Position numbers and translations under genes: made by a program
Origin: Arthrobacter sp. zg-Y20
Lineage (GTDB): Bacteria; Actinomycetota; Actinomycetes; Actinomycetales; Micrococcaceae
Length of the DNA stretch: 64,000 nucleotides
Assembly (NCBI RefSeq): GCF_030142075.1
Contig: NZ_CP126241.1
Span: 1,488,001-1,552,000 of the forward strand
Reading direction: 5' to 3'
In this document: positions 9,218 through 18,873 of the stretch, in pieces
Numbering within the stretch: the first letter of the stretch is position 1
Layout: every line of letters begins with the position of its first letter
Notes under the pieces: generated by a model
Databases searched by the model: none
Told to the model about the DNA's origin: nothing
What the model saw: only the letters and a program-made list of their open reading frames with translations

Positions 9218-9249
9218 CAACATGTAGTAGGAGCACCTACTACATGTTG
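9218..9249. promoter_or_regulatory. Twin NrdR-box palindrome upstream of nrdR
   Basis: Two inverted 14-nt arms (CAACATGTAGTAGG and its exact complement at 9236-9249) are separated by only 4 nt. Each arm is itself a near-palindrome around CATG and resembles the NrdR box (acaCwAtATaTwGtgt). The CATG centres are 22 bp apart, about two helical turns, as for cooperative NrdR binding. It lies directly upstream of the nrdR promoter, so autoregulation is likely. It could also form a hairpin at the end of the hisD message, but no T-run follows. Confidence 0.6.
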
Positions 9250-9260
9250 TGGTCCTCCAC

Positions 9261-9290
9261 TTGGTGCTCAGGCAAAGTGCGCCCTATAGT
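9261..9290 (+). promoter_or_regulatory. nrdR promoter
   Basis: A -35 like TTGGTG (9261-9266), an 18-bp spacer and the good -10 TATAGT (9285-9290) precede nrdR by 37 bp. The ribosome-binding site GAAAGGA (9315-9321) lies 6 nt before the ATG. Confidence 0.6.
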
Positions 9291-9327
9291 GGGAGCACCA
9301 TAAGGCGCCTTCCCGAAAGGACGGGAC

Positions 9328-9828
9328 ATGTACTGTCCGTTTTGCCGCAACGCCGACTCCCGCGTCGTGGACAGCCGCCTGGCCGACGACGGGTCGGCCA
9401 TCCGCCGCCGGCGGCAGTGCCCGCAGTGCGGCCGCCGTTTCTCCACGGTGGAAACCACCAGCCTCAGCGTGATCAAGCGTTCCGGCGTAGCCGAACCCTT
9501 CAGCCGCAGCAAGGTCATCAACGGCGTGCGCAAAGCCTGCCAGGGCCGTCCGGTCAGCGAGGATGACCTGGCCATGCTGGCCCAGGAAGTGGAGGAATCC
9601 ATCCGGGCCAGCGGTGTGGCTGAAATCGACGCGAACGGCGTGGGGCTGGCCATCCTCACCCCGCTGCAGAAACTGGACCAGGTGGCGTACCTGCGCTTTG
9701 CCAGCGTCTACCAGTCCTTCGACTCGCTGGAAGACTTCGAGACGGCCATTGAAAAACTACGGGCCGAAGCGCAGCAAAACCGCGGGCGGGTCCCGTCCGG
9801 CGCGCAGCGCCCGCTGGGCGCCCAGTAG
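9328..9828 (+). CDS. nrdR: Transcriptional repressor NrdR
   Basis: 166 residues, full length. The N-terminal zinc ribbon uses Cys3, Cys6, Cys31 and Cys34 in MYCPFC and CPQCG. An ATP-cone follows (about residues 49-139) with the typical [14 protein letters not shown] start, the nucleotide-sensing module that reads ATP/dATP. NrdR represses ribonucleotide reductase genes. No nrd structural gene is in this window, but a palindrome with NrdR-box features sits upstream of nrdR itself. The last 25 or so residues are a low-complexity tail. The gene ends at a strong bidirectional terminator facing ppgK. Confidence 0.97.
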   Translation: MYCPFCRNADSRVVDSRLADDGSAIRRRRQCPQCGRRFSTVETTSLSVIKRSGVAEPFSRSKVINGVRKACQGRPVSEDDLAMLAQEVEESIRASGVAEIDANGVGLAILTPLQKLDQVAYLRFASVYQSFDSLEDFETAIEKLRAEAQQNRGRVPSGAQRPLGAQ

Positions 9829-9874
9829 GTCCCGGGCCGGATCCGGCCAGGGGACCCAATAGCTTTAGATGCGA

Positions 9875-9911
9875 AAAAGCGGCGGAAGGGAGAATCCCTT
9901 CCGCCGCTTTT
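9875..9911. terminator. Bidirectional terminator nrdR / ppgK
   Basis: A perfect 16-bp stem (AAAAGCGGCGGAAGGG at 9875-9890 with its complement at 9896-9911) with a 5-nt loop. A-runs and T-runs at the two ends make it work on both strands for these convergent genes. Confidence 0.9.
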
Positions 9912-9943
9912 GCGCGCCGTTTTTGTGCGGTGCTGCCGTCCGG

Positions 9944-10747
9944 CTACTTGATGTACTTGAAGTGCAGGGCCGCCTGCAGGGCGCCGCCCACAATGCCGGC
10001 GTTGTTCTTCAGGTTGGCGGTGACCAGCGGGGTGCGCAGGTCCAGCATCGGCAGGAAGTCCTCGCTGCGCTTGGAGATGCCGCCGCCGATCACGAACAGG
10101 TCGGGGGAGAAGAGGAACTCCACGTGGGAGAAGTAGCGCTGCAGCCGCTTGGAGTATTCTTCCCAGCTGATGCCGTCCCGTTCGCGGGCGGACGCGGAAG
10201 CCTTCGTCTCGGCGTCGTGGCCGTCAATCTCCAGGTGGCCCAGTTCCGCATTGGGGACCAGCACGCCCTTGTAGATCAGCGCCGAGCCGATACCGGTGCC
10301 CAGGGTGATCACCAGTACGGTGCCGTCCACTTCGCGGCCGGCACCGTAACGTGCCTCGGCGAGGCCGGCGGCATCGGCGTCGTTCATGACCTGGACATCG
10401 CGCCCGAGCGCCTTGGTCAGCAGCGCGTCGACGTCGGTGTCCACCCAGCTCTTGTCGACGTTGGCCGCGGAGCGGGCGATGCCGTGGGAGATGATGGCCG
10501 GGAACGTAACGCCCACCGGAACATCGGGGCCGGGTCCCTCCGGGCGGGAGGAGAGCTCGGCGACGATCTGCCCCACAACCCCGGCTACGGCTTCGGGGGT
10601 GGCCGGCTGCGGGGTGGGAATGCGGTAGCGTTCGCCAATCAGCTTGCCCTTGGACAGGTCGACAATGCCGCCCTTGATGCCGGTACCGCCGATATCAATT
10701 CCGATGACGGCGTCGACGTGCTTGTCGGACTTATGCTTCTTGGCCAT
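9944..10747 (-). CDS. ppgK: Polyphosphate glucokinase
   Basis: 267 residues of the ROK-like polyphosphate/ATP glucokinase family, which makes glucose-6-phosphate using polyphosphate as well as ATP. Visible are the phosphate loop IGIDIGGTGIKGG, the catalytic block MNDADAAGLAEARYG, VLVITLGTGIGSALIY and ELGHLEIDG. It lacks the CxCGxxGC zinc motif of ordinary ROK proteins, as expected for PpgK. GGAG upstream of the ATG gives a conventional ribosome-binding site. The gene lies 36 bp downstream of map on the same strand and may be cotranscribed with it. Confidence 0.95.
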   Translation of the reverse strand: MAKKHKSDKHVDAVIGIDIGGTGIKGGIVDLSKGKLIGERYRIPTPQPATPEAVAGVVGQIVAELSSRPEGPGPDVPVGVTFPAIISHGIARSAANVDKSWVDTDVDALLTKALGRDVQVMNDADAAGLAEARYGAGREVDGTVLVITLGTGIGSALIYKGVLVPNAELGHLEIDGHDAETKASASARERDGISWEEYSKRLQRYFSHVEFLFSPDLFVIGGGISKRSEDFLPMLDLRTPLVTANLKNNAGIVGGALQAALHFKYIK

Positions 10748-10783
10748 GGTTCTCCAGTAGTAGTTCTGAGCTCGGTCTGCGGA

Positions 10784-11662
10784 TTAGGGAAGGGTCAGAA
10801 CTTCGGCGCCGTCCTCAGTCACGAGCAGGGTGTGCTCGAACTGCGCCGTACGCTTGCGATCCTTGGTCGTAACTGTCCAGTTGTCATCCCACATGTCCCA
10901 CTCAATGGTTCCGAGCGTGAGCATTGGTTCAATGGTAAACACCATTCCCGGCTCAATCAGCCTGCTGTACGCCGGTGCGGCGTCGTAGTGCGGGATGATC
11001 AGGCCGGTGTGGAAGGCTTCGCCGACGCCGTGGCCGGTGAAATCACGGACCACGCCGTAGCCGAAACGCTTGGCATAGGACTCGATGGTACGGCCGATGA
11101 CATTGATTTCCCGTCCCGGCGCAACGGCCTTGATGGCCCGGCGCAGCGATTCCTGAGTGCGCTCCACCAGCAGGCGGGATTCCTCGTCCACATCGCCCAC
11201 CAGGAAGGTCCAGTTCGTGTCGCCGTGCACGCCGTCCATGTACGCGGTGATGTCGATGTTGATGATGTCGCCGTCGGCCAGTTCCGTGGTGTCCGGGATG
11301 CCGTGGCAGATGACCTCGTTGATGGAGGAGCACAGCGACTTCGGGAACCCCCGGTAACCCAGCGTGGAGGGGTAGGCATGGTGGTCGAGGAGGAATTCGT
11401 GCCCCACCCGGTCCAGCTCGTCGGTGGTGACGCCGGGGGCAATGTGCTTGCCGACCTCCACAATGGCCTGCGCCGCCACCTTGGAAGCAATTCGGATCTT
11501 CTCGATGGTCTCGGCTGACTTGACCTCGGAACCGGTGAAGGGGGCGGGTGCTTCCTTGTCCACGTATTCGGGACGCGGGATTGACGCGGGAACGCGCAGC
11601 CGGGGGCTCACGCTCCCGGGCGACAGGTGTCCAACGGGTGCTGCGGCAAGTTTTTGGGGCAT
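10784..11662 (-). CDS. map: Methionine aminopeptidase, type I
   Basis: 292 residues from the ATG at 11662. It removes the initiator methionine from new proteins. Metal ligands are visible: Asp in [16 protein letters not shown], His in [13 protein letters not shown], and Glu in FTIEPML and QFEHTLLV. An N-terminal extension of about 40 residues with [15 protein letters not shown] resembles the proline-rich extension of actinobacterial MetAP1c enzymes. A longer upstream in-frame ATG exists, but the -10 element TAAGAT sits 7 nt before the chosen start, which implies a leaderless message. Confidence 0.95.
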   Translation of the reverse strand: MPQKLAAAPVGHLSPGSVSPRLRVPASIPRPEYVDKEAPAPFTGSEVKSAETIEKIRIASKVAAQAIVEVGKHIAPGVTTDELDRVGHEFLLDHHAYPSTLGYRGFPKSLCSSINEVICHGIPDTTELADGDIINIDITAYMDGVHGDTNWTFLVGDVDEESRLLVERTQESLRRAIKAVAPGREINVIGRTIESYAKRFGYGVVRDFTGHGVGEAFHTGLIIPHYDAAPAYSRLIEPGMVFTIEPMLTLGTIEWDMWDDNWTVTTKDRKRTAQFEHTLLVTEDGAEVLTLP

Positions 11663-11669
11663 ACCATCG

Positions 11670-11675
11670 ATCTTA
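11670..11675 (-). promoter_or_regulatory. -10 element for leaderless map transcript
   Basis: On the minus strand TAAGAT is followed by 7 nt and then the map ATG, with no Shine-Dalgarno. Confidence 0.5.
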
Positions 11676-11731
11676 TCGCCAGCGGCTGCGGCCGGGGGAC
11701 GAGCACACACCAAGCAACAGGAGGACAGCTG

Positions 11732-11896
11732 ATGGCCGATTACTGGTTCAACGTCGTAACGCACGAGGTGGAGGAAGGCCCGCAGTCGGACTGGACGAAG
11801 CTGCTGGGGCCCTACCCTACCCGCGAAGAGGCCGAACTGGCGCTCCAGAAGGTCCAGGCCCGGAACAAGGCCTGGGACTCGGACGAGGACAACTAG
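11732..11896 (+). CDS. Small conserved actinobacterial protein (SPOR-like annotation)
   Basis: 54 residues from the ATG at 11732, chosen because AGGAGGA lies 7 nt upstream. The protein reads [16 protein letters not shown] at its start and has an [14 protein letters not shown] helix and an acidic end. It is acidic and soluble, with no signal peptide. Similar short proteins in Actinobacteria are often labelled SPOR-domain proteins, but the function is unknown to me. Its TAG abuts the panB stop codon without any gap, so the two convergent genes have no space for a separate terminator. Confidence 0.8.
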   Translation: MADYWFNVVTHEVEEGPQSDWTKLLGPYPTREEAELALQKVQARNKAWDSDEDN

Positions 11897-12763
11897 CTAG
11901 AAGCTGTGCTCCGGGCCGGGGAAGGAACCGCTGCGTACTTCGTCGGCGTATTCCTTCGCCGCCCGGGACAGCTCGCTGCGCAGGTCGGCAAAGGCCTTGA
12001 CGAACCGCGGCTGCTTTCCGCCGCGCAGCCCGGCCATGTCCTGCCAGACCAGCACCTGCCCGGTGGTGGCATTGCCCGCCCCGATGCCGATGGTCGGCAC
12101 GCGCACCGCGGCGTCGACCTCGGCGGCCACATCCGCGGGCACCATCTCCATCAGCACGCAGAACGCGCCGGCCTCTGCCAGGGCCACGGCGTCCTGCACG
12201 ACGGCGGCACCGGCTTCTCCGCGTCCCTGCACCTTGTAGCCGCCAAGGGCATGCTCGGCCTGCGGCGTGAAGCCGACATGGGCCATCACGGGGATGCCGG
12301 CGGCGGTCATGGCGCGCACATGGTCAACGTAGTGCCGGCCGCCTTCCATCTTGACGGCGTGCACCAGCCCCTCCTTCATCAGCCGCACGGAGGACTCGAT
12401 GGCCTGTGCGGGGGAGACTTCGTAGGAGCCGAAAGGCAGGTCGCAGACCACCAGGGAGTGCTTGGCGCCGGCGGTGACGGAGCGGGCGAAAACAATCATC
12501 TCGTCCAAGGTGATGGGCAGGGTGGTGGCGTGTCCCATCACGTTGTTCGCAGCGGAGTCGCCCACCAGCAGGACTTCGATGCCGGCTTCATCGAAGATGC
12601 CTGCGGCGTACTGGTCATAGGCGGTCAGCATGGCGAACCTGCCGCCGTTGTCCTTGAGCTGCTGCAGGTGGGAGATGCGGATCTTCTTCAGCGGCGGTGC
12701 CGCGGGAGCTGAAGGGTCCGCGGGTGCGGCGGCGTACGGGGAAGGCTGTTCGGCACTGGTCAT
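11897..12763 (-). CDS. panB: 3-methyl-2-oxobutanoate hydroxymethyltransferase
   Basis: 288 residues. The first committed enzyme of pantothenate (coenzyme A) synthesis, transferring a hydroxymethyl group from methylenetetrahydrofolate to ketoisovalerate. Visible blocks: MLTAYDQYAAGIFDEAGIE with a magnesium ligand, VGDSAANNVMGH, GLVHAVKMEGG, IPVMAHVGFTPQ and the catalytic region VPADVAAEVDAAVRVPTIGIGAG. A Pro/Ala-rich N-terminal extension of about 25 residues precedes the core. The -10 element TAGGCT is 6 nt from the ATG, again without a Shine-Dalgarno. Confidence 0.96.
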   Translation of the reverse strand: MTSAEQPSPYAAAPADPSAPAAPPLKKIRISHLQQLKDNGGRFAMLTAYDQYAAGIFDEAGIEVLLVGDSAANNVMGHATTLPITLDEMIVFARSVTAGAKHSLVVCDLPFGSYEVSPAQAIESSVRLMKEGLVHAVKMEGGRHYVDHVRAMTAAGIPVMAHVGFTPQAEHALGGYKVQGRGEAGAAVVQDAVALAEAGAFCVLMEMVPADVAAEVDAAVRVPTIGIGAGNATTGQVLVWQDMAGLRGGKQPRFVKAFADLRSELSRAAKEYADEVRSGSFPGPEHSF

Positions 12764-12769
12764 TACTTG

Positions 12770-12775
12770 AGCCTA
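12770..12775 (-). promoter_or_regulatory. -10 element for leaderless panB transcript
   Basis: TAGGCT, then 6 nt, then the panB ATG on the minus strand, with no ribosome-binding site. Confidence 0.5.
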
Positions 12776-12926
12776 CTAAAGAACGGCCGCCGCGAACCGG
12801 CCCGCGGGTATCCGCCCGGCGTAACGCAACGGCCGCATACGCACCGCTGCGGCCCAAACCGCGCGCACGTAGGTAGAGTGAAGAAAGTTTCACATGCCCC
12901 TGAGCAGGTACAGAAAGAAGGTAAGG

Positions 12927-14267
12927 ATGAACCGCCAGCAGGAATTCGTTCTGCGCACCATTGAAGAGCGCGATGTCCGGTTTGTGCGGTTGTGGTTTAC
13001 CGACGTCGTGGGCTCGCTGAAGTCCGTGGCGCTGGCGCCTGCGGAAGTGGAAGGCGCCTTCGAGGAAGGCCTGGGCTTCGACGGCTCCTCGATCGAGGGC
13101 CTGGCACGCATCTTCGAGTCCGACATGCTGGCCCAGCCGGACCCTTCCACCTTCCAGATCCTGCCCTGGCGCGGCGACGAGGAGCAGACATCGCGGATGT
13201 TCTGCGACATCCTGACGCCGGACGGCCAGCCCTCCGCCGCGGATCCGCGCAACGTCCTGAAGCGCCAGCTCGCCAAAGCCGCCGACATGGGCTTCACCTG
13301 CTACACCCATCCGGAAATCGAGTTCTACCTGCTCAAGTCGGACCAGCTGGATGAAAACGGCGAGCCGGTTCCCGTGGACCGGGCCGGCTACTTCGACCAC
13401 GTGCCCGGCGGCGTTGCCCAGGACTTCCGCCGCACCGCTGTGTCCATGCTCGAAGCCGTGGGCATCTCGGTGGAATTCAGCCACCACGAAGCCGGCCCCG
13501 GCCAGAATGAGATCGACCTGCGCTACGCCGATGCCCTGCAGACCGCGGACAACATCATGACCTTCCGCACGGTCGTCAAGGAAGTGGCGCTGATGACCGA
13601 CTGCTACGCCAGCTTCATGCCCAAGCCCTTCTCGCACCACCCGGGCTCCGGCATGCACACGCACTTCTCGCTCTTCGAAGGCGATTCCAACGCCTTCTTC
13701 GAAGCCGGCGCCGAGTTCCAGCTGTCCAAGACTGCCCGCCAGTTCATGGCCGGTATCCTGCGCCATGCTCCGGAATTCACTGCGGTCACCAACCAGTTCG
13801 TAAATTCCTACAAGCGGCTCTGGGGCGGCGGGGAAGCACCCAGCTACCTTTCCTGGGGCCACAACAACCGCTCGGCGCTGCTGCGCGTGCCCCTCTACAA
13901 GCCGAACAAGGGGCAGTCCGCCCGCATCGAATACCGCGGCATCGACTCCGCCGCCAACCCGTACCTGTCCTACGCCGTGCTGCTTGGTGCCGGCCTGAAG
14001 GGCATCGAAGAGGGCTACGAGCTGCCGCCGGGCGCCGAAGACGACATTGAGAGCCTGAGCGCCGCGGAACGGCGCGCCATGGGCCACGACCCGCTGCCGG
14101 CGTCGCTGCATGATGCCGTGCGCGTTATGGAGGAATCCGAACTGGTAGCGGACATTCTCGGCGAGCAGGTCTTCGAGAATTTCCTGCGCAACAAGCGGGC
14201 GGACTGGAACGAGTACCGCCAGCACGTGACCCGGTTCGAGCTGCAGAAAAACCTGGGCATCCTTTAG
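12927..14267 (+). CDS. glnA2: Glutamine synthetase, second class I-type paralogue (GlnA2-like)
   Basis: 446 residues from the ATG at 12927 (GAAGGTAAGG just upstream; the ORF's earlier ATG adds 11 unconserved residues). Glutamine-synthetase blocks: GLGFDGSSIEG, EIEFYLL, HHEAGPGQNEIDL with metal ligands, GSGMHTHFSLF, and RIEYRGIDSAANPYLSYA. At the position of the adenylylation loop the sequence is EGYELPPGAEDD, against [12 protein letters not shown] in the main GlnA here, so the regulatory tyrosine context differs. Its place directly before glnE matches mycobacterial glnA2-glnE. In some Actinobacteria such paralogues are dispensable or act on polyamines; I cannot settle the substrate. TAGAGT near 12872 is a candidate -10. 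Confidence 0.9.
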   Translation: MNRQQEFVLRTIEERDVRFVRLWFTDVVGSLKSVALAPAEVEGAFEEGLGFDGSSIEGLARIFESDMLAQPDPSTFQILPWRGDEEQTSRMFCDILTPDGQPSAADPRNVLKRQLAKAADMGFTCYTHPEIEFYLLKSDQLDENGEPVPVDRAGYFDHVPGGVAQDFRRTAVSMLEAVGISVEFSHHEAGPGQNEIDLRYADALQTADNIMTFRTVVKEVALMTDCYASFMPKPFSHHPGSGMHTHFSLFEGDSNAFFEAGAEFQLSKTARQFMAGILRHAPEFTAVTNQFVNSYKRLWGGGEAPSYLSWGHNNRSALLRVPLYKPNKGQSARIEYRGIDSAANPYLSYAVLLGAGLKGIEEGYELPPGAEDDIESLSAAERRAMGHDPLPASLHDAVRVMEESELVADILGEQVFENFLRNKRADWNEYRQHVTRFELQKNLGIL

Positions 14268-14287
14268 GCGAAGGCACGGTACTACCC

Positions 14288-17200
14288 ATGAGCCTGTCCC
14301 GGCGGATGATCGCCACGGGGTTCCACGACCTGGAGAAGAGCACCCGTTTCCTGGCCGCGCCCGAACTTGCCCCGGTGGATGAGGACGCACTGTTTGCCGG
14401 GTTCAACTTCTCGGCGGACCCGGACCTGGCGCTGCAGTCGCTGGTGCGGCTGATTGGCCGTGCACCGGAACTGGTGGACCTGGTCAACGCCGGTGCCGAA
14501 GAGAGCGAAGCGCTGTTCCGCCTGCTCGGCGCGTCCGAGGCCCTGGCGGAGTTCCTGATGCGCCATCCCGGTGACGTCGGGGTGCTGCAGCGCCAGCTGC
14601 GTGCCGAGCCCGGCAGTACCGACGGGGCGGCGCTGCGCGCCTCGCTGCTGGACGCCGTACACGCCGGCAGCGGAGCAGCCCCCGTGGCCGGGGTTACGGG
14701 CGCCGATGCCTACGTGGAGCTGCGCGCCCGGTACCGCCGGCACGTGCTGGACCTGGCCGTCCGCGACCTCGGGGCGGCGTCGCCCACGGACTACCTCCCG
14801 GCGGCCGGCCGCGAACTGGCCGACCTCGCCGGTGCGGCACTGGAAGCTGCCTTAGCTGTCTCCCGCGCGGAACTTGCGGCCAGCTACCCGGCCGAGGATA
14901 TTGCTGCCGTAAAGCTGGCGGTGATCGGCATGGGCAAAGCGGGAGCACGGGAGCTGAACTACATCTCCGACGTGGACGTGATCTACGTGATCGACGGCGA
15001 CAGGCTGGACGAGCAGCGCGCCTCGGCCATCGGCACGGCACTGGCCGCCGGCATCTCCCGGGCCATTAATGCCTCCGCACCTGAGCCGCCGCTCTGGGAA
15101 GTGGACACGAACCTGCGGCCCGAGGGGAAGGACGGGCCCCTGGTCCGAACCCTGGATTCGCACTTGAACTACTACCAGCGGTGGGCGCACAGCTGGGAGT
15201 TCCAGGCCCTGCTGAAGGCCCGTGCCATGGCCGGGGATGGGGAGCTGGGACGCCGCTATGAGGAAGCGGTTGCACCCCTGATCTGGAGCAGCTCCGAACG
15301 GGACGGGTTTGTGGAATCGGTCCAGGCCATGCGCCGCCGGGTCACCCAGAACATTCCAGCCCACGAGGAGTCCCGGCAGCTGAAGCTGGGCAGCGGCGGG
15401 CTGCGCGACGTCGAATTCACCGTCCAGCTGCTGCAGTTGGTGCACGGACGCGTCGACGAGTCGCTGCGGGTGCGCGGTACTACGGCGGCCATTGCCGCCC
15501 TGAGCGACGCCGGGTACATCGGCCGCACCGACGCCCGGGCACTGGACGAGTCCTACCGCTACCTGCGGGTACTCGAACACCGGATCCAGATGGTGCATAT
15601 GCGCCGCACGCACCTGATGCCCGAAAGCGACACCGCCCTGCGCGCCCTGGCGAAGGCCAGCGCCGGATCGCTGACTGCGGAGCGCCCCAGCGCAGACCGC
15701 CTGCGTGAGCAGTGGATGCGCACCAAACGGCTGGTCCGGCAGCTGCATGAGAGCATCTTCTACCGTCCGCTGCTGAGCACCGCAGCGAACCTCAGCGCCG
15801 ATGAGGTCCGGCTAAGCCCCGAAGCCGCGCAGGCCCGCCTGGCCGCGCTCGGATATGCCGATCCCCGCGGAGCCATGCGCCACATTGAAGCCCTGACCGT
15901 GGGGGTAAGCCGCCGCGCAGCCCTCCAGCGGCAGCTGCTGCCGGTGCTGCTGGCCTGGCTGGCCGACGGCGTGGATCCCGACGCCGGGCTGCTGGGGTTC
16001 CGGCGGCTCAGCGAGAACCTGGGGGACACCCACTGGTACCTGGGCATGCTGCGGGACTCCTCGGCGGCGGGGGAGCGGTTGTGCTCCATCCTGTCCTCCA
16101 GCCGGTTCATCACGGACCTGCTGGAAGTTTCCCCCGAGGCCACCGCCTGGCTCGGCTCCGACAAGGACCTGGTCCCCGTCCCCTTCGACACGCAGTGGCA
16201 GGAAATCCAGTCCAAAATGTCCCGCCATCCCCGGCCGGCGGAGGCCATGCGGCTGATCCGGCTGATCCGCCGCCGGGAAATGCTGCGCATTGCGGTGGCC
16301 GACAGCGCCGGACTGCTCAGCCAGCAGGAGGTGGGACAGGCGCTGGCCGACGCCGACCGGGCTGCTGTCCTCGGCGCCCTAAACGTTGCGGAGGGGGAAG
16401 TCTTCGGCAGCAGCGGCAAACTTACGGACATGCTGGTGGTGGCAATGGGCCGGCAGGGCGGCCGCGAAATCGGCTACGGCTCGGATGCGGACGTCATGTA
16501 CGTGCACCGGCCCCTGGCCGGGGCTGATCCGGCGGCGGCGCAGGCCCAGGCCGAAAAAATCGTGTCCTCCATTTCGACCTTCCTGCAGCAGCCCTGCACC
16601 CCGGCCATCCTGGCCGAACGCACCCTGGTGCTGGATGCCGGGCTGCGGCCCGAAGGGCGGCAGGGTCCGCTGGTGCGCAGCCTGGAATCCTACCGCGGCT
16701 ACTACGAGCGGTGGTCCCTGGCCTGGGAAGCGCAGGCCCTGCTGCGGGCCCGTCCCATGGCCGGCAGCGACGCCCTCGCCGAAGATTTCATGGCGCTGAT
16801 TGACCCGGTGCGCTACCCCGGCGAGGTTACCGACAAGGATGTGCGCGAGATCCGGCGCATCAAGGCCCGGGTCGAGGCAGAACGGCTGCCCCGCGGTGCC
16901 GACCCCTCCCGGCAGCTCAAGCTGGGCCGGGGCGGGCTGAGCGACGTGGAGTGGCTGGTGCAGCTGCTGCAGCTCCAGCACGCCCACCGGATCCCGGAAC
17001 TGCGCGTCACGGCGACCATACCGGCACTGGACGCGATCGAGGCCGCGAAGCTGCTTCCTGCTGCCGACGTCGAGACACTGCGGCACGCCTGGCTGCTCGC
17101 CAGCCGGATCCGAAGCGCAAACGTTATCCGAGGCGGCCGCAACGCCGATGTCCTGCCTTCGTCCCGCCGGGAACTGGATGCCGTGGCCCGCTGGTGCGGC

Positions 17201-17302
17201 TACGGCGCAGGTCAGGGCGGGGTCCTGGAGGAGGATTACCTGCGCGACACCCGGCATGCGCGGGCCGTTTTCGAACGGTATTTCTACGGCTACGGGACGT
17301 AG
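14288..17302 (+). CDS. glnE: Bifunctional glutamine synthetase adenylyltransferase/deadenylase
   Basis: 1004 residues, full length. Two homologous halves are clear. The N-terminal adenylyl-removing half has the nucleotidyltransferase motif NYISDVDVIYV (about residue 225) and RQLKLGSGGLRDVEFTVQLLQL. The C-terminal adenylylating half has IGYGSDADVMYV (about residue 728) and RQLKLGRGGLSDVEWLVQLLQL. The enzyme attaches or removes AMP on the conserved tyrosine of glutamine synthetase in response to nitrogen status. It starts 20 bp after glnA2 and is probably cotranscribed, although its main target is likely the GlnA encoded 8 kb downstream. Confidence 0.97.
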   Translation: MSLSRRMIATGFHDLEKSTRFLAAPELAPVDEDALFAGFNFSADPDLALQSLVRLIGRAPELVDLVNAGAEESEALFRLLGASEALAEFLMRHPGDVGVLQRQLRAEPGSTDGAALRASLLDAVHAGSGAAPVAGVTGADAYVELRARYRRHVLDLAVRDLGAASPTDYLPAAGRELADLAGAALEAALAVSRAELAASYPAEDIAAVKLAVIGMGKAGARELNYISDVDVIYVIDGDRLDEQRASAIGTALAAGISRAINASAPEPPLWEVDTNLRPEGKDGPLVRTLDSHLNYYQRWAHSWEFQALLKARAMAGDGELGRRYEEAVAPLIWSSSERDGFVESVQAMRRRVTQNIPAHEESRQLKLGSGGLRDVEFTVQLLQLVHGRVDESLRVRGTTAAIAALSDAGYIGRTDARALDESYRYLRVLEHRIQMVHMRRTHLMPESDTALRALAKASAGSLTAERPSADRLREQWMRTKRLVRQLHESIFYRPLLSTAANLSADEVRLSPEAAQARLAALGYADPRGAMRHIEALTVGVSRRAALQRQLLPVLLAWLADGVDPDAGLLGFRRLSENLGDTHWYLGMLRDSSAAGERLCSILSSSRFITDLLEVSPEATAWLGSDKDLVPVPFDTQWQEIQSKMSRHPRPAEAMRLIRLIRRREMLRIAVADSAGLLSQQEVGQALADADRAAVLGALNVAEGEVFGSSGKLTDMLVVAMGRQGGREIGYGSDADVMYVHRPLAGADPAAAQAQAEKIVSSISTFLQQPCTPAILAERTLVLDAGLRPEGRQGPLVRSLESYRGYYERWSLAWEAQALLRARPMAGSDALAEDFMALIDPVRYPGEVTDKDVREIRRIKARVEAERLPRGADPSRQLKLGRGGLSDVEWLVQLLQLQHAHRIPELRVTATIPALDAIEAAKLLPAADVETLRHAWLLASRIRSANVIRGGRNADVLPSSRRELDAVARWCGYGAGQGGVLEEDYLRDTRHARAVFERYFYGYGT

Positions 17303-17412
17303 CTCACGTTTCTACGGGCCGTTCCGGTTCGTTGCATTGCCACTGCTCTAGGTAGTCTCTATGGGGGCATTTGCGGCGCCAGCCGCAGTGAAAGAGCTAG
17401 GAGACGTTAACT

Positions 17413-18873
17413 TTGCTTAGTGGCAAACGGGCCTTTAAGGGCCCGGCTAAACTGGCCGTACCGCTGACCGCATTCCTCGCAACCCTGGCTTTGCTGCTGG
17501 GTGTACCTGCGGCCGGGGCTTTCGCAGCGGACGGCGTGGAGGATAAATCCTTCATCGTCGGCACCGACACCACCTTCGCGCCGTTCGAGTTCCGCCAGGA
17601 CGGCGAACTCGTGGGCATCGACATGGACCTTATGAACGCCATCGCCGAGGAAGAGGGTTTCGGCGTCGAAATCCAGTCCCTGGGCTTTGACGCTGCACTG
17701 CAGTCACTGCAGTCCAACCAGGTGGACGGCGTCATTGCGGGCATGTCCATCACCGACGAACGCCGCAAGGTCTTCGACTTCTCGGACCCGTATTTTGAGT
17801 CCGGCATCCAGATGGCTGTTGCCGAGAACAATGATGACGTCAAGGGCTATGAGGATCTGCGCGGCAAGCGTGTTGCCGTTAAGACCGGCACCGAGGGCCA
17901 GACGTTCGCAGAGTCCATTAAGGGCAAATACGGCTTCGAAGTGGTTGCCTTTGCGCAGTCCGCGCAGATGTACGACGACGTCAAAGCCGGCGGTTCCGTT
18001 GCCGTGTTCGATGACTACCCGGTGCTTGCCTACGGCGTGAAGTCCGGCAACGGGCTGAAAACCGTCACGGAGAAGGAAGCCGGCAGCTCCTACGGCTTTG
18101 CCGTTAACAAGGGCACCAACGCCGAACTCCTTGCGGCCTTCAACGAGGGCCTCGCCGAGCTGAAGGCGAGCGGGGAGTACCAGGAAATCCTGGACACCTA
18201 TCTTGAGGCAGGCGCCGCGGATTCCAGCTTCTGGGCCCTGGTCACGGACAACGCTCCGGCCTTCGCCAAGGGGCTGGGCCTGACCCTGCTGGCCACCGCA
18301 CTGTCCCTGTTCTTCGCGCTGATCCTGGGTGTCTTTTTCGGCTTCCTGAAGGTCGGCAACTACAAGGTCCTGCGCGGCATCGCCACCATCTACGTGAGCA
18401 TCTTCCGAGGCACTCCCGTTCTGGTCCAGGCGTTCTTCTTCTACTTCGGCCTGCCGCAGATCATCGACCGTCCCGTGGATGTCCTGACTGCCGGCGTGTT
18501 GACGCTGAGCCTGAACGCCGGTGCCTACATGACGGAGATTGTGCGTGGCGGCATCCAGTCCGTGGACCCGGGCCAGATGGAAGCGGCCCGCAGCCTGGGG
18601 CTGGGCTACGTGAAGACCATGCAGAAGGTCATCATTCCGCAGGCCATCAAGATCATGACGCCGTCCTTCATCAACCAGTTCGTCATCACGCTGAAGGACA
18701 CGTCGCTGCTGGCCGTCATCGGCTTCGCGGAGTTGACCTACCAGGGCCAGCAGGTTTACGCCGTGAACTTCCGCACCGCGGAGGTCCTCCTCATTGTGGC
18801 TGCGCTGTACTTCATCGTCATTACGGCGCTGACCAAGCTGGCTGACGTCTTGGATAAGAGGTTTAACAAGTGA
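17413..18873 (+). CDS. Amino-acid ABC transporter: binding protein fused to permease (GlnP-like)
   Basis: 486 residues from a TTG start, supported by TAGGAGA 8 nt upstream. A signal sequence or anchor (about 12-38, ending AGAFAADG) is followed by a family 3 binding domain (about 45-265) with [28 protein letters not shown] and [16 protein letters not shown]. The C-terminal part (about 275-480) is a five-helix permease with the EAA loop [23 protein letters not shown]. Such fusions (GlnP of lactic acid bacteria) form homodimers with bound receptor domains. The gene overlaps the ATPase gene by 4 bp. Its position after glnE suggests glutamine or another nitrogen-rich amino acid. Confidence 0.92.
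   Translation: MLSGKRAFKGPAKLAVPLTAFLATLALLLGVPAAGAFAADGVEDKSFIVGTDTTFAPFEFRQDGELVGIDMDLMNAIAEEEGFGVEIQSLGFDAALQSLQSNQVDGVIAGMSITDERRKVFDFSDPYFESGIQMAVAENNDDVKGYEDLRGKRVAVKTGTEGQTFAESIKGKYGFEVVAFAQSAQMYDDVKAGGSVAVFDDYPVLAYGVKSGNGLKTVTEKEAGSSYGFAVNKGTNAELLAAFNEGLAELKASGEYQEILDTYLEAGAADSSFWALVTDNAPAFAKGLGLTLLATALSLFFALILGVFFGFLKVGNYKVLRGIATIYVSIFRGTPVLVQAFFFYFGLPQIIDRPVDVLTAGVLTLSLNAGAYMTEIVRGGIQSVDPGQMEAARSLGLGYVKTMQKVIIPQAIKIMTPSFINQFVITLKDTSLLAVIGFAELTYQGQQVYAVNFRTAEVLLIVAALYFIVITALTKLADVLDKRFNK

Noticed and set aside
9869-11518. 549-residue plus-strand open frame over ppgK and map
   Set aside because: Starts inside the nrdR/ppgK terminator and runs antisense to two clear genes.
12615-14390. 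591-residue open frame on the minus strand across glnA2
   Set aside because: It is the antisense shadow of a real, fully conserved gene in GC-rich DNA. It has no start signal and no family motif.
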